NCBI GenBank assembly: GCA_033980235.1
Contig: CM067067.1
Coordinates: 3,587,001-3,651,000 of the forward strand
DNA: 64,000 nt
DNA from: Diadema setosum
Taxonomy: Eukaryota; Echinodermata; Echinoidea; Diadematoida; Diadematidae
Direction: 5' to 3'
Shown here in pieces: positions 35,901 through 47,922 of the stretch (the stretch's first letter is position 1; each line of letters opens with the position of its first letter). The notes under the pieces were generated by a model. That model saw only the letters and a program-made list of their open reading frames with translations, had not been told where the DNA came from and did not search any database. A program made the translations under genes and the position numbers.

Positions 35901-38900
35901 CACCACTTCCAACATGATCAGAGCTCTCCATTACGATACATGTACTGAGTACAGTGTAAAAGAATAATTGTAATACATTGTATAATGAATGTAGAAGGCT
36001 CCGATCATAATCACCACAGGCACGTGCGCGATTCCCAACCTGTACCACTCTACATCCCCCACCCGAGGCGGCCGCCCGGCGACCCTCACCCCAGCGCGCG
36101 CACCCCGCCAGCGCACCGGGGCGAAGGTCACCGAGCAGGTGCCCGAATAGAGAACACAGAACAACACATGCCGAGAACTTACACTGCAACTGTAATTCAA
36201 GTATGCTCTATGATCACATAACAGTCACAATTGAACTCCAATATCAAAACAGCACAACTAACACCAAATTTGAGCAGTTTTATAGTCCATCATATACCTT
36301 TATGTCTTGTCTGAGTTTCACGTTTGACATCTTGAAGTGTGTAGTTGGACCTTCTGGTAAATGGCTAATGACCAGTCCATCTGAACGAATATGTATTAAG
36401 GAAAAAACATGACTTTGAAACTACTTATCTTTATAATCAAACATGTTTTTCACTGGCTACAAAACAACACAAAATTTGTAACATGCAGAAATTTTCCAGC
36501 TAATCATGAATTGCAATTTAAGTTTTCACAATTTCCTCTTAAACGTGTTGAACATTCACATAAAAATTGCATGTTGTCAATATGAGCCACCAATACAAAA
36601 TGCACTTTATGCCACCAAGAACTCTAACATATGGATATTGTAAAGTTAGAACCTTTTGTCAAGCAGCAAGTTAAGTATAAATGGTGACTTATCAGTAGTG
36701 CAAAAAGGGTTGCTGCTGTCAAGTGGATGTCAGAAAAAGACATATTCATTAGTGTCAAGTCACAGTAACCTAGTAATGATGACTTTCGGGGAAAGAATAT
36801 TGCAGCTTAAAAGATGTCAACCCATAACGCCCTTTACATGATATTTTTCACATACGAACTAATGAGGTTCATGATGATGAAATATTACCCCCCCCCCCCT
36901 CCAGTTTGGTCTCTCGTTCTTTTTCTCTCTCATGTATGTTGTGCACGCTTAAAACCCGAGACAACAAAAGCTTACTTGAGCTTATTACAATGCACTACCA
37001 TTGTAACAAAAGTCTCATTACATCAAAATAAAAATTTAGGTCTCTAAATTAGTGTCTATACATCTTTGTATACTTCATTGTTCGGCTATAACAAATTTTC
37101 GATATGACAAAAGAAAACTACAGGTCCTGAGACCTTAACAGGAACTGCCTGTAATTGCATTTTGGGACAAACTGCTAAGAGAGCAGACCCAACGTAGATT
37201 TTGGTTACATATACTGCCATGTGACAAGGATACTGGGCTTTCCCCTGTCATCATTGATGACCAAGAGGTCTGTGAAGTCATTCTCCTGGGCCTTCTTGAT
37301 GATCCTCTTCAGAGGCAGGTGTCTCCGGTGGTGCACCTGTGAGTCTGGTATACAGCTACTCAGCTCTTTGCACAGCCTCCTTGTTCTCTAATATTTGGCA
37401 AAGTGAAAGACAAGGTTGAACTTTCAAAAGTATGCTAACAATTGTAGTTGAATGATGTATCAAAATTCTTTGATTAGCAGCATGACTTATTTCTGGAATT
37501 TCTATTTGTGATTGCCTCCCAGTCCTTGTTCAGGCATGCTCCTTGATATTTGCAATAATAATGATAATGATGATTATAACTAGATATATCGCTACGGCGA
37601 CTGATATGCCTCCGCCATCATGCATGGTTCTCCTAATAGGTCTATAGTACAATGTCTTGACAATGTGTGATGACAGTTTCACACAATTGGCAAAATATTA
37701 AAATGACAGGTTTGCCACAAATGTGCTGAATGTTCACTTTCCTAGAACTAGGTTCAATTGGATGAATTATTCAAATGTCAGAGTGCAGGTATTTGGGGAA
37801 CTAATGATTTCTACTTGACTTTTGACCCTTTTATAAGTTTATGCTTTGAGTAATTTTCAAGGTATTGAGAAAAAGTATAATTTCAGTATCAAATGGGAAA
37901 ATAGCATTATCTAAACCTGGTCTTTGACCGTTGACCTCACAGTTCCACAGAGAATCACTGTTAGGTAGAACATGCATAAATATGTAAGTTTCATGATGAT
38001 ACCTTGAGTTACTTTCGAGATACGGAGGAAAAAGTGCAATTTAGCACTTTCACTTGACCTTTGACCTTTGACCTTTTGGCAAGAAACTTCCCAAAAAATG
38101 TATATTGGGTAATACATGCCATACATCCAGTTAAAAAAAAAAAAAAAAAAACCTTCAGGCATATTGCATTTTAAGGAAAGTAGTGATATTTTGAGGAGTT
38201 GACCTTGACCTTTGACCCCCCTGACCTTTGACCCATGACCCCCAACTTCCCTAGATAATCACTGCCCATCGGTACAAGCATATATACTAAGTTCTATGAA
38301 GATACCTTGAACCATCTGCGAGATATGGAGAAATATGTGGAATTTCAATTTTTTTTTTCACAAAATAACCTGTGACCTTTGACCTTTGACCCTGTGACCC
38401 TAAAATCCACACAAAGTATTATCCCCCAAGGATATACCCTCATACCAAGTTTGATGTAAAACCCCCACACGGTTCTTGAGATATCGACAAAAACAAAACG
38501 GGACGGACGGACGTACGGACGGACGGACGACCCGAAAACATAATGCCTCCGGCCACTTCGTTGCGGAGGCATAACAATACTGATTTTAATAATAGTAATA
38601 GTAGTTGCAATAACAAGAGCATTAGATGAAAATTAAATAATAGCACAAAAAGTACAATGGAAGGATAATCATAATAGTAACCCTAAAGGTAATACAATAT
38701 AAACATTGATACTAATTTTAGCAATGACTGATAATGCACTCAACATGCAGTGCCATATTTGGTCAAACCTGCCTTAGTGGCTGGCTGTCATTAACAGCCA
38801 CTTGCTGTATACAGCCACTAAAAACACCCCCACCCCCAAGAGAAAAGCCATGTTGACAAACCTGTCTACAGTCTACCACCTGTCTGTAACAGACATTTTT

Positions 38901-41900
38901 TCATCTTGCTTAGTTGGCCACTATAAACAGGTTTGACTGTAGTTCACTAGCCATGAATGTACCTCCGCAAAAAAGAAAAAGAAAAAAAAAACTGCAGGTG
39001 AAAGAGCAAGAGCTGAAAATAAATGTAAGTCCTGCACGACTTCTATCTTACCCATGCTGCCTTGTCTGATGTTGTGATGAGGACTTTGGGTGTTGTTTCT
39101 CTGTTGAAGTACGGTGCCATCTCATCTGTTGTCTCATCGTATGACACCTTGTGGTCAGAAGTTTATAAATTGTCAGAAAAAATGTGCATAAAAAGAAATT
39201 GATTAGGCATCACAATTCAAATTCATGGCCTTGATATTAACAGACATCTCAGATATATGTTTAAACTCTAGGTAGGAGACCGAAAATTTTACACATTTTA
39301 GTGTATGGTAATGTCATCAACACTTGCTTTAGAAAATGAAATGAAAAAGAAAGGACCATTCAGTCTAAATACTAACCAACTTTATTTGGCACAAGAATTG
39401 ACTTCTGCATTACAGCATAAGAGTTAAAACCAATTTACATACAGAGTATTGACATTGTGATAGCATCAAATTTGCAGTACTCTGAAACCTCAGGAACATT
39501 ACATTTTGTGTACATGTTTTTGTTTTCCCCAGAATCCACAAACATCACACAAAAACAAATCACATAAAGAATCCAAAACATTGAAGGAAGATGGTCTTGT
39601 GTTAAGCAACATTTCTTTGCTGTCAGTCTGGAGTTCACAGTTTTAAGTTTATACATTTTAAAGTAAATACAACAATAGCAGAAGCGATCAAATGGTAAGT
39701 AATCTACTTGTGAGTTACTTTGCATTGGGGACAGGTGATATCTACAATTTCTTTAACGTTTCAGCATGCAATAAACTAAAAGAAAGTTATCAGTGATTGA
39801 ATTGAGCAAATCATCTTTTACAATGTACGTCAGACTTGGGGAACTGCAATACATGTATGGCATCAGTGTGCAACACAGTGTAACTCATCAAAACTGTTCT
39901 TAAAACACTCTACAGCGTATCTCTACTCATGAGGTATCGATAATAAATATGCTCTCCACTGTACATCCTTCAGCTAGGATTATTTAGTACAACAGGCAGT
40001 ATAGTAGTAGAAGTGCAAGGTCCTATATATGTAGGTAATACAAAATAAGTGAAGCACTCATTGACATAACAGACACATGCCTATTAAAAATGTTGATATC
40101 ATTTCAGGTTCCCATGGAAAACTATGGTTGAAGACCCATCAACAATTGAACTTCAACTACTCTTAGAAGCAATATCCCTGTTTTACTTGCATGAACTCAC
40201 AGAGCTTATCAACATGTGTGTAAATGCACCCCACCACACACACACATACAAACACAGTGAAGAGCACACACAGTGTTCACAACAGATTTGAATTCTTTTT
40301 ATCTCCAAAACTTTTAAATGGAAGAAAGCATTTCCTTGCTGAGTGCAAGTTTTGCTTTTCTGATCTATTAAATACATCCACAATATTATGCAATTGCTTC
40401 AGGAGGTGTGCAATGCTCACTCTGCCTGTTTATACTGTCTCTTAGTACTGATTAATGTTCACATCTTGGGATAAAGCTGACATTTTACTTCTTACCATTC
40501 TTTAGAATTAAGCCTTACCTCCTGATCTTGAGGATCTACCATGGTTTCATCAAAGACCCTCATGTTCTCTATGGTCTTTGGAACTTGCTTCGGTTTGGCC
40601 TGTACAATAAAAACAAACATAAGTACATGTATGACATACTGTATACAACCATTAGTCTATATTGAAGTAGAAGAGAAACAAAAACACTGGTAAATAGGAT
40701 TTGCTTAGTTTCTCCTCTCAACAGTTTATATCATTCCTCACTATTGTCTTTCAATTTGTAAGAAACTAATTCAGGACACTAATTCAAGGAGAATAGTTAT
40801 TTCTTACTATTGACACAGACTCATGACTACAGACTAACACAGAACTTATCACATACTACAGTGCACTCTTGTTATGACAAACACGGTTACACATATAGCA
40901 AAATTCTGGGTATAACAAATTCAAAATTCAGGCAACAACATTATCCACTAAAGATATTTCTTATTGATTTCTTTGATTATAACAACATTTTGATATAACA
41001 AAAGAACCAGTCCCAAGAACTTTGTTATATTGGAAATCCACAGTAGTAATACAAGGGTCACTAGTTGCCTATTGTCTACAACATTCATTGTGTCTTACCT
41101 TGTCACCTGCCATTTCTTCTTCCTTCTTTCTCTTCTTTTTTTCCTTCAGCTTTTCCTGTTAGGGAAAGCATATAAATGAACAGAAATTAATCCATGACTG
41201 AAACACAAAAAATCATAGAAGGAATATTCATGAAATTTACTTACTTATTTCAATCAAAGCACTTGAATACAATGTTGTAAATATGGTTTGTGTGTGTGTG
41301 GGGGGGGGGGGGGGAGGGGGAGCAGAGAGTTTATGAAAGGCTGTTAGGGGGTTATTTTGATGGCTTCCCTTCCAAAAGCCTGTGATAGGGGGTCAAAGTC
41401 CTAACCCATTTCCATCCTTAAAAGGGTTATCTATACAAATCTGGTTGACTGCATGAATGGGGGAGGGGGGGGGGAAATGTTCAGATGATTAAATCTATCT
41501 ACATAGACAGCCCTTTTCTTCTTGTGATGAATAAGTACAGTCCACCATCTGGTGTATTTTCGTACTGTCTGGCAGGTCTGGCTTAACAACAGCGTCCCCC
41601 TTCTAGTGGAGCTAAAATTTGTGTACCTCTTCAGTCTTGCCTGCCACTGTTAGCAGAGGTACATCTCATGATCTGTACATTTGACGAGTTCCACAGCCAT
41701 ATGGAATCGGGGAAGATCTGAATGACTACTAGGACAGTAGTGTTCTCCCAAAGGATACTTGAAGGTAATGATCCACAGAATGTCCTCAATTTGATGTTGT
41801 TACAGCAATACATCACTATCATCTTGAGCTGAGCTTTGACTTTCTTGAAGAGATGGTCACTAAAGTTGATGCAACATTAATGTCACGCTACTTGTCTGGT

Positions 41901-43686
41901 AATGTGTGAGTGAAAATTGTCATGCTGCAAAAATTTTTGTGCATTTCGCGCAACCAGAAACTACTGTGAAAATAAAAGCTTATAAATATTTTTGCTTGCT
42001 ATATGTTCCAATAGTTGATGTCTTGATTCCGTGGGATAAAAAAAAACATGAAACCCGCCTTACTCGACCAAGTGTGAAAATTTACTAATTTTACTTTTTT
42101 AAAAGTTTACTAATAAACAGGTGAAGCGCTTCACTCCTTCAGTTTCAGTGAAGGACATCTCTGGCAATCTCCTAGCCCGACCAGACACCGTGCACTAGCA
42201 CAGCGTCTGACGGTGTGTGATACACATATCTACAAACCCCTCGAACACGGCCACACAACAACAAAACTGTTGAAAATTTCAACATTCTTATCACAAATTT
42301 TACGAATCACTCACGTGAATTGAAATGCAACATACACTGAGCAAAAAAAGTCAAATTTTAACCGGAATGCTGATCATCGCTGGGCAACTCAAAATAAATC
42401 TTCCCCAGCTTTGAGCGATGCAAATTGCGCATGCGTAACCGGAAGTGCTTGGTAGCGAGCGCGGCGTGTGCACTGATGGGGTCAACACCCCTTGTCAATC
42501 TCTTTCGTGCGCATGCTGCAGAGTTTGTACCGCCCGCACGGTCGACAGCGCCCCCTTTGCCCACCATTTGCAGTGCCCCCGACATTTCAAATCATGTCTG
42601 CCTTTTTACAATTTCTACGACGTACAGGATTAAAAAAAAGTGTCATTTTTGGTAAGTTGTGAAATAGTTATCTCAGTATCTATAGCCAAAGACGATAGCT
42701 AAATAGATAAAGTTTTCCAAACAAATATGGTGCAGTAAATTAAAAATCCGAGTCGGCACCCTGGAATCCTGAGATTACAAAGTGTCCACACCGTACAGCC
42801 CTGTCGCGACTTACACTTGCGTACAGCGACAGGGCTGTGATACAATTGTAGTTAGCAATCTCCTAGCTACAATTAACATTGTCATTATTAACTACACGCA
42901 GCCGCTGTCACTTCGCGACAGCGGCCTGGTCAGGCTACATTGTCATTAGTTCTAAAAGTGTTAAAATTTAAAGAGGCTGAAGAGGCATGACTCATCAAGA
43001 GCTAAAACAAATGTGGTCACATCACTTAAATTTATATCTAGTAGAACCCCTGTACTAATATTTCACTAATAAAAACTACCAAAACACCAGGGCAGTGTGA
43101 CATTGACATGGCATGGTAGAGTCTCGATGTCTAACCCGGTACTACTCAGTGGGCGTTAGACTAAACTCACTTCTACTAGGCCCGCTAGATCTAACGTTAG
43201 ATCTAGGTGACTAGAACATTCTAGACGTGCTTTAAACTTTAGTCTTTACTTGTTCGTTTGTTTGGCAGTAGGCCTACAGTTCAGTAGGCCTACTGTACAT
43301 ATAATGTGCAATGATAGAAATCCAGAATTCTATCGGTTCTATTTGATTTGTGTAATTATTAATACAGTGTATTACGATCGAGGAAACAAACAGAGTGATC
43401 GTGTAAAATTTAAGTAAAACTATAAGCTGCCAGGGGCCCATGCCATGGCACACACACAGCAAATGCAGTGTATGGGACTTCAATGACAATGCCAATATGG
43501 ACCGCGACCGAGGCTGAGCGAAAGGAAGACGCGGCCATATCGGCATTAGACCTAAATTTTACTCACCTTCCGTTTCTCAATCTGCATCTTCCTAAACATT
43601 TCTTGACGCTTTTGTTTATTCTTTACATGAGCCAATGTTCTTTGTGGCATCTGGGGACACCCATCTTCTTTATTTTCGGCCTCCAT
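32948..43686 (-). CDS. RPF1: Ribosome production factor 1 (Brix domain), nine exons, complete
   Basis: Role (known): nucleolar Brix-family protein needed for 60S subunit assembly and 27S pre-rRNA processing. Exons on the minus strand: 43686-43567, 41155-41099, 40599-40519, 39147-39052, 37387-37234, 36380-36298, 34406-34228, 33854-33728, 32989-32948. All have GT/AG borders and phases that join cleanly into 312 residues (the human protein is about 349). Seen: a basic N-terminus with a KKKRKKEEE run (about 47-55), [12 protein letters not shown] (about 105-116), [12 protein letters not shown] (about 154-165), [23 protein letters not shown], a [19 protein letters not shown] stretch, LGPRFTLKP and FGEYEWVHK. 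The C-terminus is [11 protein letters not shown], as in vertebrate RPF1. An in-frame ATG at 43735-43737 would add 17 residues; I chose 43686 because it better matches family length. Introns carry many MITEs, a Helitron-like copy and a CpG-rich patch. Confidence 0.95.
34870..35110 (-). mobile_element. LINE 3' end
   Basis: Read on the minus strand: GGGGATCAGCCTCGAAAGGC, CCTACTGCTGATCTCC, then AATAAACTGAAACTGAAACT at the very end. This is a typical 3' UTR plus short-repeat tail of a CR1/L2-type LINE. It lies in RPF1 intron 6, in the same direction as the gene. Confidence 0.6.
35116..35516. mobile_element. Palindromic foldback MITE, copy 2
   Basis: About 400 bp. TTAAAGGGTGTGTACAGTTC at one end, GTACTGTACAGTCCCTTCAA at the other. 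The inner arms GAAATGGCTGAGATATCCAA and TTGGATATCTCAGCCATTTG are near-perfect inverted repeats. Same family as 21243-21630. Confidence 0.75.
35870..36150. promoter_or_regulatory. CpG-rich patch inside RPF1 intron 6
   Basis: A GC- and CpG-rich block (for example GGCGGCCGCCCGGCGACC and CCAGCGCGCGCACC, 36066-36130) in otherwise AT-rich intron. Overlapping open frames exist on both strands but none resembles a known protein. It could be an intragenic promoter, an unannotated exon or an imported fragment. Confidence 0.4.
36985..37153. mobile_element. pogo/Tigger-like MITE, worn copy in RPF1 intron 5
   Basis: CACTACCATTGTAACAAAAG at the left, GACCTTAACAGGAACTGCC at the right, and the family interior GAAAACTACAGGTCCTGAG. 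Ends eroded. Confidence 0.5.
37580..38578 (-). mobile_element. AGGTCA-rich Helitron-like element in RPF1 intron 4
   Basis: Minus-strand copy of the element at 62228-63218. Read on that strand it starts with the hairpin ATGCCTCCG...CGGAGGCAT, then CGTCC repeats, ATATCTCAAGAACCGTGTGG and several GTCAAAGGTCAAAGGTCA runs. It ends with hairpin TCGCCGTAGCGA (37589-37600) and CTAG (37580-37583), then T. Hairpin plus CTAG|T is a Helitron-type 3' end. Confidence 0.7.
40859..41043. mobile_element. pogo/Tigger-like MITE in RPF1 intron 2
   Basis: CAGTGCACTCTTGTTATGAC at the left; the right end GTTATATTGGAAATCCACAG is followed by TA. 185 bp, the same length as the 23159 copy. Confidence 0.65.
41930..42095 (-). 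mobile_element. GCGAAA-type MITE in RPF1 intron 1
   Basis: Contains GCATTTCGCGCAACCAGAAA, AATATTTTTGCTTGCTATAT and GATGTCTTGATTCCGTGG, matching 30850-31036 in the same direction. Confidence 0.55.
42160..42215. repeat. Hairpin-forming AGCCCGACCAGAC sequence
   Basis: AGCCCGACCAGACACCGT followed by GCGTCTGACGGTGTGTG. The partial complementarity CAGACACCGT/ACGGTGTG and the AGCCCGACCAGA lead are shared with about 53022-53090. Confidence 0.45.
42426..42516 (+). promoter_or_regulatory. NRF-1 and ETS promoter sites
   Basis: TGCGCATGCGTA (NRF-1-type) at 42426-42437 is directly followed by ACCGGAAGTG (ETS/GABP-type) at 42438-42447. A second TGCGCATGC lies at 42508-42516. The surrounding 42400-42580 is CpG-rich. 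Known: this pair marks promoters of nuclear genes for mitochondrial and housekeeping proteins. It lies 78 bp or more upstream of the candidate exon 42594-42651. Confidence 0.55.
42594..42651 (+). CDS. Candidate first coding exon of an unidentified (mitochondrial?) gene
   Basis: ATG at 42594 opens 19 codons plus one base, ending at a consensus GTAAGT donor (42652). The peptide [19 protein letters not shown] has four basic and no acidic residues and an amphipathic look, as in a mitochondrial presequence. It sits just after an NRF-1/ETS promoter and within RPF1 intron 1 on the opposite strand. No downstream exon was recognised, so the product is unknown and this could be a non-coding or chance exon. 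Confidence 0.4.
42796..42925. repeat. Cluster of perfect hairpins
   Basis: Two strong stems: CAGCCCTGTCGC (42796-42807) with GCGACAGGGCTG (42836-42847), and GCCGCTGTC (42901-42909) with GACAGCGGC (42917-42925). Between them GTAGTTAGC/CTAGCTAC adds a weaker one. Not tRNA-like. Related to the block at about 53022-53090. Confidence 0.6.
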
Positions 43687-43827
43687 TTTCGTTCCTGGCG
43701 AACGCACTTCTGCAATCTCTGTGGAACGCGAACGCACACGTGCTTAATCGATACTCGCTTGATAATCGATAGTCTGTACAACTGAATCGATCTTGCTGTT
43801 GCGCAACAACTTATACTCAAAAAAATC

Positions 43828-45066
43828 CAAAGTAGATTGGATTATTGGAAAATATCTGAAAGTTTGGATGAAGTAAGTATAACATGTGAAATAATTCCAT
43901 CTATTGCTCCGGATCATCATGCAATATTTTTGCATTTATATAATAAAACAGGAAATAGATGGGAAAAAAGAAGAGGATCATATTGGAAATTTAATAATAG
44001 TCTTTGTGAAAATCAGATATATGTATCAGAGATGAAAAAGGAAATTATTAAATTAAAAAATGAATTAAGTATGGAAATACAAGATAAAAGGTTGTTATGG
44101 GATTTTATGAAGATGAAGATTCGTAGTTTTACACAAAAATTTTCTAAAAGGTTGGCAAAAGAAAAGAGAATGTTAAGAAAGCGATTGGAAAAAGTAGTGC
44201 GGGATTTAGAACAGACGCTTGTGAATGATATAAGTGAAGAGATTTTGGAAAGATTGGAAAATACAAAAAAGCAATTAAGGGAATCATATGATTATGTAAA
44301 TGAAGGCATGAAGATTCGATCACGAGCTTCGTGGTATGAAAGTGGAGAAAGGGATTCACGATATTTTAATCAGTTAATGCAAAGGAATAAAAAGAGAAGT
44401 ATTATTAAGAAATTGAAGATATCGGAGGGTGTTATTTGCAGTGATGAAAAAATTATAGCTGAAGAAATCGGGAATTTTTATAGTAGATTGTATAGTACAT
44501 TAGATAGAAAGGATATAGAAGACTGGGATGAACATTTTTTTCAAGATTTACCAAAATTAAAGGAGGAATCTCGAGAATATTGTGAAGGTTTGATAAGTAA
44601 TGAAGAGTGTATAGAGATATTAAAAGAATTAAAATTAAATAAATCGCCGGGGAATGATGGTCTGACAACTGAATTTTATAATACATTTTGGCCGGAGATC
44701 GGAGGAGTAGTAAGAGAAGCCTTAAATGAGGCATATAAATTAGGGGAAATGTCATCTTCACAGAAGCAAGCAGTAATTAAGTTAATTGCTAAGGATGGGA
44801 AAGATCCTTTTTTATTGAAGAATTATAGACCAATATCTCTTCTTAATGTAGATTATAAGATTTTAACAAGGATTTTAGCTAAACGGATAGAGGAAGTTTT
44901 GAATGAAGTTATTTTGGGAGATCAAGTAGGTTATATTGAGGGAAGAAATATTGGGGAAGCCATTCGAATTATAGATGATATGATATTTCATACATCTTAT
45001 CATAATTTACCAGGGTTTTTATCGGCTATAGATTTTGAAAAGGCTTTTGATTCTATTTCTATATAA
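43828..45066 (+). mobile_element. LINE ORF2 fragment (L1/Tx1-like), long open frame truncated in the RT domain
   Basis: A continuous frame of more than 400 codons. It starts with the end of an APE-type endonuclease (SRLDYWKISESL, then PDHHAIFL). A charged linker follows, then the RT N-terminal part: KSPGNDGLTTEFY, a QAVIKLIAKDGKDP segment, NYRPISLLNVDYKI, LGDQVGYIEGRNI, and motif A AIDFEKAFDS. A stop (45064-45066) follows at once, so the catalytic YADD box, thumb and 3' tail are missing. No ATG starts it. Codons are strongly A/T-ending. A 3' truncation is unusual for a LINE, so a recombination or later deletion is likely. The lack of any internal stop suggests a young copy. Confidence 0.85.
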
Positions 45067-46035
45067 ATATTCTTTTTTTCTCTTCTTATGAATGCACTGT
45101 CATGCTATACAGCTCCATTTGATTTTAATGAAAGTAAGTAAGCAGTGTATGTTGTTGTTTTTTTCGGTGCATTGTATATTCTTTACGAATGCACTGTTTC
45201 TGCTGAAAGTACAGCTTAGTTTGATTTCATTATAATTGTGCTTTGTTGAAACGTGGATTCTATGATACATGTGATTTGATTTATCATGAAACTGTATTGA
45301 ATATGGAATCAATAGAAGATTATGGAAAAAAAAAAGCAACAACTCCGAACACATACTAGGCCTAGATACTAGATAACCTCTATACCTAGCCAAAAAAACA
45401 AAAAACAAAACAAAAAACAAAACAAAACAAAACAAAAAAGTAAACCAACTTTGGAGGGCTACTACATGTATTTCATAATTGTCAGCTATGATGAGCACAA
45501 TGTCGGCTGAGAGGAAATCAGAACTCTTCTTCATTCCATATTGGTAGGCCTACCCCCATACCCCATGTTCCACCACACACAGTCCATTTTTCTCTGTTCA
45601 TATTCAACATAGCGATAGCTTGCAGTGACAGACCGTGTCTTGAATATACAAAAGTACCAAGTATAAGTACAGAATAAAATGGATAATGGGGTTTAGCCTT
45701 TGCTATAGACAACGTGACCATGGCGAGGGTTTTTTACCATAAATGGTTAGAAGAGACCCTCTAAACATATAAACCTACAGTCGTGCAGGCTGACCTGTTA
45801 ATTTGACCACTTTCATTAACAGATCTCATCTTGAAATCTTGATTGTTGGTATTTTTTTTTGGTACCCTGTTATCTGGTTCACTTGTAGGCCTTCCTACAA
45901 TTACTAGTAGGGGCGCCTACATTGTAGGGACATAATGTATAAAAGAGTCCTATATGTTAAAAACAATTGCTGTTAACATGTTTCTTTAACACTACAGATT
46001 CGTAACTTATCAAATTAAAAAAAAAAACAGTTTTA

Positions 46036-46039
<4 letters not shown>

Positions 46040-46078
<39 letters not shown>
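46040..46078. repeat. (CA)n microsatellite
   Basis: About 18 CA dinucleotides. Confidence 0.95.
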
Positions 46079-46080
<2 letters not shown>

Positions 46081-46255
46081 ATCAAGGGATTTCACCATCA
46101 AATTGGTTAAGATTGACTAAAGGAATTGAATTGGGTTGGCTTATTCATCAGTCCACATATGTGCAAACTATCATCACTTTTTCCTTTAACACAAACAAAA
46201 TCCTCATCTTGATGTTTGTGTGTGTGTAAAGCATGACAAAATTAATACAGAATAT

Positions 46256-46334
46256 ATGAAGAGCTTGCTTCCAGAAGGAGCTAAATCCATAATTTTTCAA
46301 TGGATTTAGCGTTTTTTGGAGGCAAGCTCTTCAT
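46256..46334. repeat. 79-bp near-perfect hairpin
   Basis: Arms ATGAAGAGCTTGC and GCAAGCTCTTCAT, then TCCA/TGGA, then GCTAAATCCAT and ATGGATTTAGC around a 9-base loop. It could be a mini foldback element or a hairpin RNA precursor. Confidence 0.7.
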
Positions 46335-46799
46335 TATGCATCTCACAAGGAAATAACACTGCTATGTGCAGTTATTTCTGTGTGAGGACTGACTTTGGAA
46401 AGCAAAGATCAATAACAAATGTGGCACACAGACTTGCACACTCACAGTCACACATATCATATAGCCACAGAGTATGCTGTTAATGTTGCATGAAAGTGAT
46501 ACGTAGACACATACACCTCCACCTGTGAAACATGATGCTACAACAGATTAATACTCACACTGCCAAAACAAGCCAATAGACTGCATTTTCCCTACCATGA
46601 AATACCTAGCATTTAAACACAAAATACCAGTAGAGATTCAAACTTTGGATGCAAGAAACTTTTGGCTGTTTAAACACCGATTTATATTTTCATACATATT
46701 TGACAACTTAATATCACATATTAAGTAATTGCACCTAATCAATGTAAAACAATTCATTTCAAGTACCATACAAAAATACAAAAAGCAATATTGAGATAT

Positions 46800-47055
46800 T
46801 ATTATGTAGTATTATACTTGTGAATTTCATTTCATTTCATTACGTTTCCACACAAATTAGAGTGTTGTACTTGTAACGTGTACATCCATGGCAATAAAAA
46901 GTAAAACATAATTTGTAAATGCAGTATATAAGGACTATAACAATATTACATGACACGATTTGTGAAAATTTAGACTCGCTAAATATATGGCGTATACAGT
47001 AACAAAGAGAAAAGAATGAAAATTGGTTACAATGGAAGACCATTGCGGCCATGAT
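46800..47055 (-). mobile_element. Possible LINE/SINE 3' end
   Basis: On the minus strand it ends GGAAACGTAATGAAATGAAA, a short-repeat tail like that of many non-LTR retroposons. No coding remnant was recognised. Confidence 0.4.
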
Positions 47056-47708
47056 AGTAAAGATTTCTGGCAGTGTCTTAAAATCTTAGTTTTAACACTT
47101 GTGGCTTTTGTGATACATACCTAGTAATCACTCTTTCCCGATTGCAATAGGCAGAGCACTATTCATACAAGCTTACCAGTAAAGCAATGTCGGTACATAT
47201 TTTGCACTGTCAGCCAATGGGAAAATCTAGCAATCAACTGCTCAAAGTGACTAACTAGTACGAGTGGAAAGCCAGTTGATCTCTCTCTCTCTCTCTCTCT
47301 GCTCATGAATTACAATCACACTGACAAGGCCTTCATGCCGACAGGGTTGGCTTCGGTTGCTTCATTCATGATTGTTGGCACTAACAACATGAGGGTCTTT
47401 TGAAAGAGATGAACTGTATAACTCTAGTCTTAGAGAAATACCTTCAGTCATTCACATATGTGTACAATGTAGTCTGTTACATTCGGTGTCACCAGGATTC
47501 CATTTACTTTCCCAGTATAATAACTCATTGTAGGTCAGAAAAAAAAAGTATGAAGCTTTATCTCCATTTTCCTGCTGAACGTTGTGGTTAGACACTTTAT
47601 GTACCTCAGAGGGGAATCAGGGAAGCAAAACATATTTTGCAATCACACATTAAAATGCACTACACATCACATCATGGCATTGCACTGCATGCTTACATTT
47701 CAATGTGA

Positions 47709-47922
47709 TACTGTAAAACAAGGAATGTTCGCGTGCATTTTAATTTCGTGAATTTCGCGAGAGCCAAGATTCACGAAATTAAAATGCACGCATAAGTTGT
47801 TGTCTACACTATATGCAATGAATATTAGAGACAACTCGTGAAAATTTCATGCTGCGAATAAGGCCGTCGGCTCCAATTCGCGAAAATTTCATGCCGTGAA
47901 AATAATTATCGTTTCTACAGTA
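47709..47922. mobile_element. GCGAAA-type MITE, long-arm subfamily
   Basis: Starts TACTGTAAAACAAGGAATGT, ends TTTCTACAGTA. Inside are inverted GTGCATTTTAATTTCGTGAA and TTCACGAAATTAAAATGCAC, and AATTTCATGC-type blocks. Same subfamily as 61721-61931. Confidence 0.7.

Noticed and set aside
35752..36189. 145-codon minus-strand frame over the CpG-rich patch
   Set aside because: Composition-driven: low-complexity Gly/Arg/Ala then Tyr/Leu/Cys, no motif; kept only as a CpG patch.
42358..42585. 75-codon minus-strand frame over the NRF-1/ETS promoter
   Set aside because: Lies within RPF1 intron 1, overlaps the promoter sites and resembles no family.
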